From: Loripinus fragilis
Lineage: Eukaryota > Mollusca > Bivalvia > Lucinida > Lucinidae
Direction of reading: 5' to 3'
Assembly (NCBI GenBank): GCA_964019695.1
Contig: OZ026528.1
Location: 55,582,495 to 55,646,494, forward strand
DNA length: 64,000 nt
In this document: one piece after another, positions 52,205-64,000 of the stretch
Layout: the number at the start of each line of letters is the position of its first letter
Numbering within the stretch: position 1 is the first letter of the stretch
Program-made: the position numbers and the translations under genes
Notes under the pieces: model-generated
Databases searched by the model: none
The model's input: only the letters and a program-made list of their open reading frames with translations
Told to the model about the DNA's origin: nothing

Positions 52205-53590
52205 TACTGCAAAGTTAGGTTAAAATCTAGCTAGTAGTTTAGGAGAAGATTTTGCCATCATAAAACCATAGACAGCCAGTGTCCCAAATATGATCATTTA
52301 TACACCTCTTCCAAATATAGAATGCGTTACATGCCGCATATGCAGAGTTAAAAGGTCAACATTTTGGTTTAGGAGTGGTCATCAGCAGACTATCTGCTAA
52401 GGGAAAGATTATTTCATGTGTAAGTGTATTTCAATATCTCACCGAACTAAAGCGGCTCTAAGAGGGGACTTACCGCCTATATAGGTTCACTAAGATAAAT
52501 ATAAATATTTTATCAGAAAATAACTAAACCCTTTAAGGACCTCTTTATTACCCCATGCAGGGAATTCATAATCTACTATTCGGTCTGCCTCGCATAGAAC
52601 CTAGGAGCGTCATAAACACATAAATGATTAGTACCACTTTGATGGTTTAAAATGTAGGTTTTAAGCAGTTTGACCTTGAACTTTGATACAAAGGTCATAT
52701 CAGCAGTCAGAAGCTATTATTGACAAGAGAATATCTTAGACAATCAGTGTGCAAAACATGATCCATCTATAACAAAACATGTTACGAGATATTGCTTTAC
52801 AGTCCATACAACCGGCTTAAAATAATTTTGAAAATTAAGGCTCAATGTCATATTGGCATTTATTCTACAAAATATGAAGCACCTCTGTCAAAAACACACC
52901 ACTGTTAGACAGATTCTAATTAACCTTTGACTCCGGGGCCATAGCGGTAATATGTAACATACTTTTTAATTTACACACCATAAGCAATAATTGTGCCAAG
53001 TATGAACACCATTGGTCAAAGAATGAAGGAGGAGTTCACGTAACAAGCCATAAACTGATGGTAAGTATATTTGACCTTGTCTTTTGACACCAATGGCAAA
53101 GCGGTGATAAGAAACCTACGTTGTAATCTACACCCCATAGACAATTATTGTGCCATATTTGAACACCCTCGATCGTAGAAATGAAAGAGGAGTTCATGTT
53201 ATCAGTCGTATTACAGATTTTGTCTTAAATTTACCTTGACCTTTAACTCAAGGATCATATTGATAATTTGAAATACCCATCATAGGCAAATATGGACATC
53301 GAGGCAAAAAGGTAAATGGCAAGTTCTTATTAAGCACTAACATAGTTACTCTTTAAAACAGATTTAGGAGAACAATTGGGTGATGCACAAACTCCATGCT
53401 GCTACTAATACCAATAGGCAAAACCTACTATATTTTTAATTAGCCGGTGGATAAAAGACCATACTTGATTTGGAATGCGTTCAAATCGTACGCACTGTCA
53501 ATATGTGCAAATTAAAAGGCAATCGATTAAAATAAGTGTAATCATGGTACTAAACAATGATGTCAAAATGATAAACCAGTTACTTCCATT
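52205..53590. repeat. Diverged L1-like 'TTGACCTT' units
   Basis: Loose repeats of CCTTTGACTC, CCATAGGCAATTATTGTGCC-like sequence and AGGAGTTCA every 130-190 bp. Noncoding and too diverged for clean unit borders. Confidence 0.55.
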
Positions 53591-53593
53591 ATG

Positions 53594-53744
<151 letters not shown>

Positions 53745-54690
53745 GCCAGGATATGATGAAAGGTACCTTATGGTCGCGATAATCAAAGTCAGGCTAATGT
53801 TACATCTGCAAAGTATTACATGTTTAGAGCATTTCCTGAAAATTTGAAGTGATTATCTTCGAACTGATAATATATGGATATTAGAAACAATGTATGTAAT
53901 CAGGTTTGAAATGTGACGTCTAGAATGGCATTAACCGTGTGATGACGTCAGAGTGTTGGTCTATATGCGTTTGTTGATTATTGCCTGCTCAGCATAAGAA
54001 TCTAGCAAATATAAAGTTTTCTCATGTCTTATACATGTAATAATGTAAATGCAGATGAAGTTACATGAATTTAAATCTTCTAGGTCCTACTATAGGCATT
54101 CAAAATGACCCACTTGTAGGTGTTGTGATCTGACTGTTCACATGGCAACGACCCTTATAGAAAACTTAAAAAAAGTATAATCAGAAACGTTTGCTATTTT
54201 GATGGTATCAAAGTTTAAAAGCATTTTCATGGAAATATAAAGGCATGTAATTTTATTTTATTTTAAGTATTTTTCAAATGTCTCTTACGTAATAATTGCT
54301 TGGACGGCTTAAGGTCCCTTTTGTCAGATCCGCGTTCTTATGTATTACATTAAAAAAGGCCTAACTGTTTAATGCATGGCTTATTTGGTTAAATATACAC
54401 CCCTACTGCTTTAAAATTTTAAATTATTTGCATTTTTGCATTTCTTTTCACCCAGCCAACTTTTGCTTATTTTAGATGCTATATATGATTCTTTGAATGA
54501 GGGTGCCCTTCTTCGAAGCCTAATATAGAGTCACTGCCCCTGTTTTGAAAAGCAATTCCAGTGGTTACATAATGTACAGATATAAAACTTTCCATTGATA
54601 TATCACAATCCTATTTTACAAGTAAGGAGAGGTACTACTTCAACTGAGCAATTTATAATTTGCCAGATTTTTCCTCCATTAATTTGTTAA
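53745..54690. repeat. Mostly featureless; third copy of outer arm sequence
   Basis: No coding signal. 54,530-54,690 (CACTGCCCCTGTTTTGAAAA ... TTTGCCAGATTTTT) parallels 55,605-55,755 of the right arm in the same orientation. Confidence 0.6.
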
Positions 54691-55030
54691 TTAGAGAAAA
54701 CATTGAAAAATATTCTTGCCAGAAAACAAAATGACCAAAGTTTTGACGTTTGGTATGTAACATTACCTAGTGGTACTCTACCGAGTTTGCTCAAATTGTG
54801 GTTATGTGGTCAAAATGGCCTCATCATGGATGTCACACAGTTTACATTGACTTATAAATTGAAACATACAAAATCTCCTGGTTTGAAACTACTAGGTCTA
54901 GATCCCTGATATCACCCAGTGGACCATACTTAAATTTGCTCCAAATAGAGCTCTGGGGACAAAAAAGGCCCCATCAAGGGTTCACCAGGAGCATGGCCAG
55001 TTCTTAATAGACACATATAGATTAGAGGTT
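54690..55030 (+). repeat. L2-type units
   Basis: TTTGGTATGTAACATTACCT, ACCGAGTTTGCTCAAATTGT and a second partial unit, in the orientation opposite to 50,926-52,200. Confidence 0.75.
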
Positions 55031-55759
55031 TTAAACAAAAACTCAGGTGAGCGATCCAGGGTCATTTGGCCCTCATTTAGTGTGTGTGTAAAAGCTTGAT
55101 ATGATACCATAGAACATGATAAATGCTGTTTCCATTTGGTATGTTTACTATATGTACGTCATTTTCATAATATGACAATGCCCTGATAACTATGAAATAG
55201 CAAAACATGTATTTTCCAAAATATACCTGAATATAAAAATGTCAGTTTTCGAGGCAAAATAAGAAAATATTTTGGTAGGTTTTAAAAGTAAACACAACAG
55301 GATATATTTAAGTTGAATAATGCAGCATCAAATTTAAAACAAGATAAATAAAAACTATAAATTTTAAAAACTTTACCTGTCCGATAACAAAAATTTGGAT
55401 TATTTTTTATAAAAATACTGATTTTCACCCCAAAATAAAGACATTTCATTTCTGACTTTGACTTCATAATAAAGCCAGGTCAGGATTATATAAAACTCAA
55501 TGATAATTTTTCAGTCTTTCTTTGCTGGTGTCGTGTATCTGTTGCTGCAAATGGATTTCAGAAATTCGCAATTTCACTTCTAAAAATGAAGTTTTTGCCA
55601 AATTTTAACGCCACTGCCCCTCTTTGAAAAAGTAATTCCGGTGATCCAAGAAACTTCAACATCTTGCCATATCATTCATACAATCGGTTTCCATTTTACA
55701 GATGGGGAGGGGTTCCTCCTTAAATAAGCGACTTTTTGCCAGTTTTTTGCTCTACCATT

Positions 55760-56480
55760 AGTCAAACACCTTTCTAATATCTAATTTATTTGCTATTCTT
55801 TGAGAAGGGATAAATTCACATTGCATATTTTTTAAACAGCATTGTATCATAATTTTGTCGATGATAATTAGTCAAACACCTTCCTATTATCAAAGGGGTA
55901 CGTACATTAAGGGGCTAATTTGGCCCCCTCTGGAGCCGTTATCTAAAAATGCTTTTAATCAATTCCTTTTGATTGGCTTACAGTTAATGGCCCAGTTCCG
56001 AATCACATTTACTTCAAGGCGTATTCCAAATAGTTGCTCTGAGTAAATAAGATTTCGGTTTTACTATTACAAAGCACTATCATTCCCCTAAATAATGAAC
56101 CTCAATTTGTATCATTCGGACTCTGCTATGTGTCATACCACGGCTTCGAATTAGGCCGCCAATTAGCCTAGTTGCGGGTCATTTGCCCAGTTTCGAATCA
56201 CTTTAGAAATTCTAAGAACTTACCTTCAGTAGTACAGTTGCATTAAGGTTTTGACATTGTCATCTTGTCCTACCAAGGGTTGCGATTGTCTAATCTAACC
56301 CTTGGCCTCACAGCTTTGATTTTCTCCGATCGAATACGTCATATGCCGAAAATAGCAACAATTAATATGATCAATCACAAAGCGGCGCAAAAAAATCGAT
56401 AAACACCAGGCCTCCAGATAAGACGGCGTGATTAGTTTACATTCAGTTTTCTTATTTAACAACTAAAATGTACGTTTAAT
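55760..56480. other. No feature recognised
   Basis: AT-rich. AGTCAAACACCTTTCTA and AGTCAAACACCTTCCTA near 55,760 and 55,870 form one short direct repeat; nothing else. Confidence 0.5.
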
Positions 56481-56939
56481 GTGCTCAAAAGAACTGTCAC
56501 ATTAACACGGGTGGTAATGTCGTAAGGGGCGATCAAAAGTTATGCAAACGGTCGCCTTACGAGAGCGTCCAGATATGAGTGACGGGATGAAAATAAAACG
56601 AGCAAAACATGTAAGTTAGCGACTTCTACATTTATTTCAATGTTTGCAGATTAATATTCAGAAATCAGGCAATGCTATTCCCAATAGTTATCATTTTTGT
56701 GTAATGGGAAGCAATAGCAGAAGAGGAAAACTGAGTAGTTAGTCTAAAAATCCATTTCTCCTGGACGAGGGTGTGTTGATTTTTTGGTTTTGATCTTCAA
56801 TAAACATAGTTAATAGTGGGGCGGATATGTAACAATTTTGAGAAGAATCGTGCCTTTTATGATAAAAGCATGAAACTTGGTACATGGCTAGTTTATAACA
56901 ATACAAACAAATTAAGGGTCAGTGCCACGCTGAAAATGT

Positions 56940-58050
56940 CCTCTAATGGTCGCCATCTTGTTTTTTTCCAAAATGGCAGCCTTTTTGAACTTATTCATTA
57001 TAATGTCTTTTTTAATTTGCAAACATAATGCTTTCTTCAGTTAATTTTACTTAAATAGCCTTCAGATATATCTGAATCCCTTAAAATAATCTTTCATTTT
57101 AAAAAAGTCAAGATTGAGGCTGTATTTGAAAGATGGCCGCCACTTTTGTATCTAAAAAGTGCAGTTGTATAGTAGTTATATATTAGAACTTTACAAAGTT
57201 ATGAATTTTGAAGCAAATTACTTCTAGCAAGTAAAAATAGTCCCATTAGACTAGTCGCTTACTTATCAGTACGGCTTTATTGTTGCTTATTGTTCCAACA
57301 TGGTATTTGAAGATGGCTACCAATGTACAACTCCTAACATAATATCTGCTTTAATTTGGAATTGGAAGAATGTAGTTTGAATTTATGCAAACGACTTTCA
57401 ATAATAATTTTATTTTATTTGATAGCTTTGGATAAAAAAGAGAGAATCCAATATGCATCTAAGATGGCTGTCAAAGTGGAAATGTTATATGATCACCATT
57501 TATAAAGTGGCCGCCATCTTGGTTTTTTCTAAAAATTGCAGTCCATTTTAAACTGAATTATTTTAAGCTCATACATTTGCAAGCCAATATGTTGTCTTCA
57601 TTTATTTTCACTTAATTTGCAGTCAATCATACTAATTTGCCTCAAAATTTATCATTCAGGCTTAGAAAACACAAGATTAGGACATAGTCTCAAGATGACT
57701 GTCACATTTTGCATCCTCAACAGTGGTATTATACCAATCTGACAATTTATGAATTTTCATGCAAATGTCTTATGCAATTAAATAGAAATAGTTCACAAAA
57801 ACCAGGGACGAACTTATCAGTTTTTTTCTTATTTTAACGTATTATTACATGGTATTCAAGATGGCTTTGATTTTAGTTTTAGAATAAAGGAAAGTATTTT
57901 TTATTTTCAGTTGTAAAATATTTCGAGGTTGTTTGAAGAAATTTTCAAGAAATGATTATATTTAATGTATTAGGATAGTACAGGGGACATCGAACCTGAC
58001 ATCCAGGATGGTTGCCAATATTGTTTTTAAACGCTTTTTAAACATCTGAA
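56940..58050. repeat. Left-arm units with 'GCCGCCATCTTG' motif
   Basis: Variants of ATGGCCGCCATCTTG or its inverse occur near 56,953, 57,132, 57,312, 57,463, 57,508, 57,697, 57,860 and 58,008, mostly 150-190 bp apart, with TCATGCAAATGTCTTATG-like segments between. Confidence 0.75.
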
Positions 58051-58056
58051 CTATAG

Positions 58057-58345
58057 GTGAGGTTTGCGCTGTGAAACTGGGTTGAGCCCTCCAATAAAGG
58101 TGTTTATACTGACGGCTCTAAGGCTGTGCTTCTTTTGTGGACCATTTTTGTTATTTGTGTTTTGTGTTTGTCTTGTTTTCTTGTCTGTTCATTGTAGCCT
58201 TGTGGTCACCTGCTGGGAAACTGGCACCATGGCTCTTTTGTGTGTGATGTTTTATTGTGTTTTTGTTACTTTCCCATGTGGTGTCCTGGATCAGGTTTGT
58301 TGCTTGATTGTATCGATTCCTGATATTTGCCTTCTTTCTTTTATA
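58057..58345 (+). mobile_element. Penelope-like 3' tail, solo copy
   Basis: GGTGAGGTTTGCGCTGTGAA through GTGGTCACCTGCTGGGAAAC to TTGATTGTATCGATTCCTGA, near-collinear with 49,070-49,375. A minor open frame across it is not a gene. Confidence 0.78.
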
Positions 58346-58349
58346 CAGA

Positions 58350-60135
58350 TATTCCTATAAACGTGTTTTATATAAAATGGATATGATCAAAATGAGATGC
58401 GAAGAATTTTGTTTCTATAGCAAACTAGAAGTCCTTTGTAGAATTGTCATTGCATAAAATACCATTTGTTTACATCAGATTTAGTGGACAATCCTATAAA
58501 ATCTGTAATAGAGATATATGTATCGGATTCTTTTTGACCTTTCTCCTTCTGACCAAGTTCCCATAGGCTTAAAAAGGCTATAAATTTTCAAGAACTGTAT
58601 ACAAAATGTATACGATTTTAAAAAACATAATCCCTGGTTTTCACACACCACATCAACTTTTCGACTTGATATTGACAGATGACGCATTTGCTGCAGTCAG
58701 CCTTATTCATTTGTGTTTATGATGTAGCTGGCACAATCACATCTACCCGACAGTAAGCAAAGTTTATATTTTCTGAAGTCAAGCCAATATGTAAAGTTGT
58801 AGACATCTTAATTTCTAGCCAAACCCTTATTTCCTCACTAATTGCACACTAGCGAGTTGAGAATTTAATTTCATGATAGCCCACGGTCCAAAAACCTATT
58901 CAGTCTAGTTAGTTGAAACCAAAGCTCTTTTGTGTATTTAGGTATGTAGGGGTTTCAATAATGATGTTATTTGCTTTGTATTTACAGGGGTGTTCTTTTA
59001 GTTTAAACTTTTATTTCATTTTTGTATAACAACATGCGTACATATAATGCAATAAGTTCACATACAGATCATTTCGAAATACAATAAAGGGATTCAGAAG
59101 AAAGGCTATTGACTTTTGTAAATCTGTTTCCCAGCTTAACAATATTAGAAATACAATAAACGTATGACTTGAATTGACATAAGTATGTATAAACAATACA
59201 GCAAAAACTTGATAATTCGAATTGGAATGAACCAGGTGGGGGTATGGTCGTTGCCTCTATGTACCCAGCTAGCAGAATAGTCGTCAAACCAATCAATTGG
59301 GGATGATCTTTTGCAGCCCAGGGATCTTCAGCTAGGTGTCGGAGACCGTATACTCTGTCGAATCTTTGCCCTTTCTGCATCAATGTGTGCTCTTCGTGAT
59401 TTATTGTTCACTGTGGTTATTCATTGACATCCTAGAAACTGTTCCAAGGCAGAAGTGCTGTTATGGATCTCGTTTTTATTATTATTGGTGTAAATGTTAT
59501 TTGTATCTACTTTTATATACATGTATGTAAATGATTTTGGTTGTGTTAAGGTAGCCTAGTGACTAGGTACCTTCCAGAGAAAAGCTATTTATCACCACTG
59601 TATACTGTCTATCTGTATCTTTAGTTTTCCCCATTTTGGTTTTGTAGGAAGAATGTTAGCTTTGATTGTACTACTTCCTGGTCATTGCTTGAGTTTACCT
59701 AGTATATAAGCCAAAATGGGTATACATGCCCGGAGTGACACAGGCCAACAGTCGCTAGGTGAAGAAGCGTAAAAAGAAGCATGGAAAGAGCATTATGAAT
59801 TAACTCAAATTCGAAGTCTTTGGGATGCAGAAGGTATGACAGAGGAAAGCTCAGTTGAAGGTCTAGCCAGCTGATCAGTACAGGATTTATCACTAAAGCA
59901 ATTAGCTGGATGTGTCCTGACAAAGCAGACGGATCGTCAGCAATTGTCGTTGAGATGCTTTATTCTACATGTTTTATGGAAACTGGTACAGTCAAGGTAT
60001 TAGACCTCAATTGCAACATAATCTCAAGAATTAGTACAACTAACTGGTAGGAGAGCAAAATTGACAGGGTGTACATACATGCAGGCAAGGGGGGTGCTCT
60101 GAACAGAGGCTTGAAGTTAATTAAGCAATTAATAA
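58350..60135. other. No intact gene recognised
   Basis: Short frames only. On the minus strand near 59,270-59,380 RVYGLRHLAEDPWAAKDHPQ looks somewhat like the C-terminal end of a non-LTR ORF, but too little remains to be sure. Confidence 0.35.
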
Positions 60136-60139
60136 GGGC

Positions 60140-60780
60140 GTTTGAGTGCATATCCGAGAGACATATAAGGCAGAGAGTTGAGGTCGACGAGATGCAGTGC
60201 AGATTTATATCAGCTACAGAAGTTGCACCTGATTTCTAACAAGCCATTCTACATCACTTTCATTAACATAGAGAATGGCAGCCGGTAGGTAATGTGCATG
60301 CTTTTAAATCAATAAGTAGTTGGTCAAGGACATGACAAGCTGGGCAAAAGTTGGCAATTGTCGCAGCGAGAAGTTTGGGTGTTGTAATTCATCAGTGCTC
60401 TGTTCTGATTCCACTGCTCTTAATTGTTAGGCAAGAGGCTCTATTCACGGAATTCAGAACAGACTGCCCATTATTGCTGTTGTACAAAGATGATCTGGTG
60501 ATCAAGGCTGAGTCCTTGGAGGAACTGCTGGTGGAATGCATGAAAGTAATGGAAGGAGAAGGATCTACATGTGAACATAAGATATGAAGTCATATAAAGT
60601 GGTCCCTTGAGTTCAAGTGCACCAAATGCCTGTGGCACAACACTTCTTAATGATGGAAGATGGAGGTGACAGAACGTACTTGATAAAAACTTTGAGATAG
60701 GAGTTTTGTAACCAAATGGAAATTCTCTACGCTAGAGACATCCTCGAGCTGCCTGCAGTCATATACTGCAAAAGTACATG
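60140..60780 (+). pseudogene. Non-LTR retrotransposon RT fragment
   Basis: The region keeps pieces of a LINE reverse transcriptase in several frames: RQRVEVDEMQCRFIS at about 60,170-60,210 (usual DEMQ-x-GF motif), then from 60,351 VVIHQCSVLIPLLL (usual QGSVLSPLLF), FRTDCPLLLLYKDDLVIKAE with the catalytic YxDD intact but Ala replaced by Lys, and SLEELLVECMK. Later LEFKCTKCLW recalls the cysteine-rich C terminus of such proteins. Stops and frameshifts throughout; the first acidic motif is missing. Clade not assigned. It is embedded in the 7.5 kb inverted-repeat element. Confidence 0.75.
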
Positions 60781-61014
60781 GTAGAAGCTCCGTAAACTTT
60801 TTAGCCTTCTGATCAACTAGCATCTGCTGCTTTTCACTCGTGGCAGGTAGTACATAACATGCATTTATTTTTTGTGTTGAGTGTATATATCCAGTATGTC
60901 CTTGATTATGAACAGTTCACTAGCATGATACATTCTAAGTGATGTCGAAAACGCAAAATAGTAAAAATGTGACGATTTTTTGAGAAAAAAAAACTGCAAA
61001 ATATCACCAATAAA

Positions 61015-61600
61015 TAGAATTTTCCATTTTGGCGGCCATCTTGGATGCCATGCTTGAATCTACAGTTAAGAAAATTTCAAATTATATATTATATATAAGA
61101 AACAAACACTCATTGCAGTTAAAACAAATTTCACTCAGAAAAAATCTTTAAGATATATTTATGTATGAAAAAAACCCACGATACAATCTTTCTTCTTTGG
61201 CAGCCATATTGGATGCCATATTGTATCAAGGCTCTCTTATAAATTGATCACAAATACCAAGGTCACATTTGGAGCCTTTCTATGCTTGGAAAAACTTGGA
61301 TTTCATGCAAAAACCTGAATTTAAGTTCATTTTATGATGTTTTAGTAAAGCAAGCATGATTTAATATATTAAAATGGCAGCCATCTTATAAAATGGCGGC
61401 CATCTTGGATAAAATGCCCATCTACATGTAATGTCAGATAATTACAAATGTTTTATTGTTAAAATAGACACTTCCACTAGCTTTCAATTTAAGTTTATTG
61501 CAAAATGATATCCGGCTTAGCAGGCTTTACATGAAAAAAGGACGCCATTTTGAAATTCAAGATGGCGGCCGTCAAGATGCATTTCTTGCGTGGCACTGAC
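61015..61600. repeat. Right-arm units with 'GCCATCTTGG' motif
   Basis: GGCGGCCATCTTGGATGCCA near 61,029 and related sites at 61,200, 61,375, 61,395 and 61,560 (GATGGCGGCCG) mirror the left-arm units. Confidence 0.75.
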
Positions 61601-62934
61601 CCTCAAAAATTTTGTTTTTTACTAATCTAGCCATGTACCAAGTTTCATGCTTTTATCATAAAGTGCACGATTTTTTCACATATCTGCCCCACTATAAGGG
61701 GCTTTTTAACATATTTACTGGCAGGTTTAGTGACACATATATACTTTACATGAATTTTCTTTTATGCCTTAATAGTGTTGAGTCAAAATCGGATTTAAAA
61801 TGTTGACATAGACTAAATAGAAAAAAATCAACACTTACGACATTGACTCCCCCTTACGAGTCAGTTAACCCTTACGAGCCAGTATGGTAAACACCCTTCA
61901 TCTGATAGACAACGGATTACTCTTAAGTGCTTGCTAGAAAATTCTTGGTCCAGCGCTTGCACATTATCCATACATGATAGAGGGTCTCAATTGGGTACCT
62001 TTGAAATCGCTAATCAGTAAAATTTGGGCCCCATAGATCGCAACTTTGTAAAGTTATGCCCATAAATCGCAAACTAGTAAAATTGAGGCCCTTAAATCGC
62101 TTATCAGATAAATTTTGGCCCTAGAAATCAATAAATTTTAGGCCCAAAAATCAGTAGCCTGTCTGGAGGCATTTACGAAGTTGAATAGCAGAATAGCGTT
62201 TTTCCATCAAGTTCGTTAACTAAATAAAAACCTAACTGTTGCCCTAGGCAAGTGCTAGCAGAGGAGTTGGGGTAAATACCAGGTTACGTAGCGAAATCGC
62301 TTGGGATACACCACCACCTGATAATGACCCACACATCCAGTGGAAGGTGTGTGAGGGGGGCTTCTATGTTCATTGTTTTCTGGCTAAATTATTAGGTCGG
62401 CTTACAATCCACTGACTACTTTGCTCCACACCCCTTCCTCAAGATATATGTATCAAACATGCCCCAAAAACATTTAAATTTGAGTATACCCCAACCCCGA
62501 AACTATCCCCAGCCTTAGCCCTAGCCTAAGAGTGGACCAAACATGACCTCCCCCCCCCCCCACACACAAAAAAATCCCATTTAGTAGCAACCCTCACACC
62601 CCTCCCGCCCCAGCAAAAAAGAATAAATAAAGAAAATCACCAAGTGAAAAATATGCACATTGATTTGGGTGGTTGGGGGGGGTGCTATATTCAAAAGTTT
62701 CCGTCTTCAGTATTAGTTCCCCCTCAACTATTCATTTCTAGCACGCACCCCATCGCACAAACACACGCACGAAATATAGCTTACCCCCTTCCCCAAAGTA
62801 ATCATATCTTACCTTAACCTTAATGAGAGCCTAAAATGACCAAACATCCCCATTCAATGGCAAATCCCTCCCTCCGACCCCACACCTCACACACACAATT
62901 ATAATACTATTCAAAACGTCGTTCATCTCAAAAT

Positions 62935-63055
62935 CGGGTTGAACCAGTACCAAGCAATTAATCAAGTATTTGTTTGAAGCCACAACGCAGCGCCTTTGCT
63001 GCGGCTCGAACCCACAAACCCTTGAGCTTGCCAATTAGTCACAGCGCTCCTCAAT
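62935..63055 (-). mobile_element. SINE S1-related relic
   Basis: On the minus strand, GGGTTCGAGCCGCAG, then CTGCGTTGTGGCTTC and TGGTACTGGTTCAACCCGAT follow the S1 order with many changes. The 3' tail is missing. Confidence 0.7.
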
Positions 63056-63224
63056 ATAATCAACATGGAATTGAGCCATACTATGCGAAAATGCGTCTTA
63101 GGGATTTCTAGGCCAACGAGGTAAAATTCAAACCAGCCTCCTCAGACACAGAAACAAGCTGCATCATTGACATTCTAGTTTTAGCATGATTATGCTGGCT
63201 TTAACATCAGTAGATAGTCTGCTA

Positions 63225-63300
63225 TCGAAGAAGCGAAATAATGGACGCTGTTCAGACTACGCAGGCAGGCTGATCTGCGCCTTTATTGGTCGCAATTGAC
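63225..63300. repeat. P2 core palindrome fragment
   Basis: GCGAAATAATGGACGCTGTT against GATCTGCGCCTTTATTGGTCGC, as at 36,293. Confidence 0.7.
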
Positions 63301-64000
63301 ATTAAGCAGGTTTTCACATGACGAGGATAAATTGAATTTATATCAGTGACACGTCATGCATCGCAATGAGGATATTTTCTAATACTTATCTGTTCTACTT
63401 TTCTTTTTGACCCATCCAAGTTTATTCGTCTTGTAAGGGGCAATCGTACCGTTAGGGGCAACCAATGTCGTTAGGGGTAATGGGCACCAAAAACTCGCAG
63501 CAGACACAAAGTGACGTCAAGAAGATGGTGTATACGGCTTATGTTTGAAAAATAAGTTGGAAAGGATATGATTTTTTACACAAAGTATTTAAGAACATTT
63601 ATTGAACAGAACACCTGTATTAGCAACCACTTAAATGATATTATGCGTACACCTTCTCAGGAGAAAGTATATCATTCGTTAGATGTAAACTTTTTTATGT
63701 CAGATTCTTTTGCCTCTCGTACAGAAATGGACATTATTGGGAATTGCATTCTCCGTTTCCTTATATTAGGCTCCAAAACGGTAAAAACAGTTAAAACAGG
63801 ACTACTCACATACCTGATTCCATTGTTTATTGCTCCCGTAGCTCATGTCCGGATGATCTCGTACAGATTTCATTTGCATAACCGTTCGATTGCCCCTTAC
63901 GACATTACCACCCTTGATTAAGATGGTTATTTTAAGCACCCATAACATAATTTTGAATTTTATCATAGAAGAAAAATAAATAATTTGACGACCAAAATCT

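Larger units (their letters stand above)
61700..63380. other. No gene; low-complexity and 'TCGCAA' microrepeats
   Basis: 62,000-62,150 repeats a 30-33-bp unit (AATCGCNNANCAGTAAAATT, GGCCC) about five times. 62,540-62,800 is C/A-rich. Short frames only. Confidence 0.5.
56481..63939. mobile_element. 7.5 kb element with long diverged inverted arms
   Basis: Outer ends GTGCTCAAAAGAACTGTC (left) and the inverse of GTGCTTAAAATAACCATC (right) are followed by the shared GGGTGGTAATGTCGTAAGGG and GTTATGCAAA. A second inverse match joins 56,815-56,960 to 61,565-61,700 (GCATGAAACTTGGTACATGG; GGGTCAGTGCCACGC). Arms hold spaced units with GGCCGCCATCTTG-like sequence. A dead non-LTR RT and a Penelope-like tail lie in the middle. 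No gene of its own is recognised. Confidence 0.72.

Noticed and set aside
58064..58360. 98-codon frame with Phe/Leu/Cys-rich sequence, like a membrane protein
   Set aside because: Matches the Penelope-like 3' tail copies at 18,246 and 49,070, which are noncoding.
63568..63921. 117-codon plus-strand frame at the right edge
   Set aside because: Coincides with the inverted arm of the 7.5 kb element, whose inverse copy at the left end is not open; no domain seen.

Overview
The window looks like gene-poor, AT-rich, repeat-saturated animal nuclear DNA, most likely from a bivalve mollusc. The case for an animal is direct: C2H2 zinc-finger exons bounded by splice acceptors, tRNA-derived SINEs with target-site duplications, Tc1/mariner elements, and reverse-transcriptase relics. 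The bivalve assignment rests on remembered resemblance of several repeat families (short palindromic MITEs, 'GCTCACCTGAG' leader repeats, a Penelope-like RT family with a conserved 3' tail) to those common in clam and mussel assemblies. It is an inference. No bacterial operon, CRISPR array, rRNA or complete single-exon gene is visible.

Coding content. The only intact coding sequence I can support is three small minus-strand exons (47,016-47,224; 28,870-29,105; 20,645-20,883). Each starts at a clear splice acceptor in phase 1, encodes a short linker plus exactly two C2H2 fingers, and then stops. Two further exons of the same type are broken: 41,601-41,789 (in-frame stop, His lost, second finger replaced by a MITE) and 25,725-26,998 (split by a 1.05 kb TIR element). 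A third is a relic split by a TTAA-flanked MITE (about 28,020-28,600). This matches alternative 3'-terminal zinc-finger exons sharing upstream exons (the Drosophila lola type of BTB-ZF locus). No common 5' exon lies in the window. Decayed multi-finger ZF arrays of another type lie at 36.4-36.9 and 40.0-40.9 kb.

Layout. 0.2-1.4 kb: internally deleted Tc1 element. 1.7-5.6 kb: SINE, tRNA-like sequences, a TTAA-flanked element made of short phased motifs, and two unidentified coding-like relics. 6-15 kb: MITEs and two long segmented repeats (10.0-12.1, 12.4-14.3). 15.6-17.9 kb: 38-bp minisatellite. 18.2-22 kb: Penelope-like 3' tail, SINEs, ZF exon. 22.2-25 kb: transposons nested several deep. 25.7-30.4 kb: ZF exons and relics with inserted MITEs. 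32.7-40 kb: two satellites (52 bp and about 180 bp) that trapped two mariner-like elements and two SINEs, followed by ZF relics. 41-47 kb: foldback repeats and a ZF exon. 47.5-49.4 kb: Penelope-like RT pseudogene. 50.2-55.8 and 56.5-63.9 kb: two large inverted-repeat elements, the second holding a dead non-LTR RT fragment.

How it works together: if the ZF exons are active, most of the remaining sequence is intron of a minus-strand gene whose common exons lie beyond 64 kb. Transposons have been killing cassettes while tandem duplication amplified their 3' ends.
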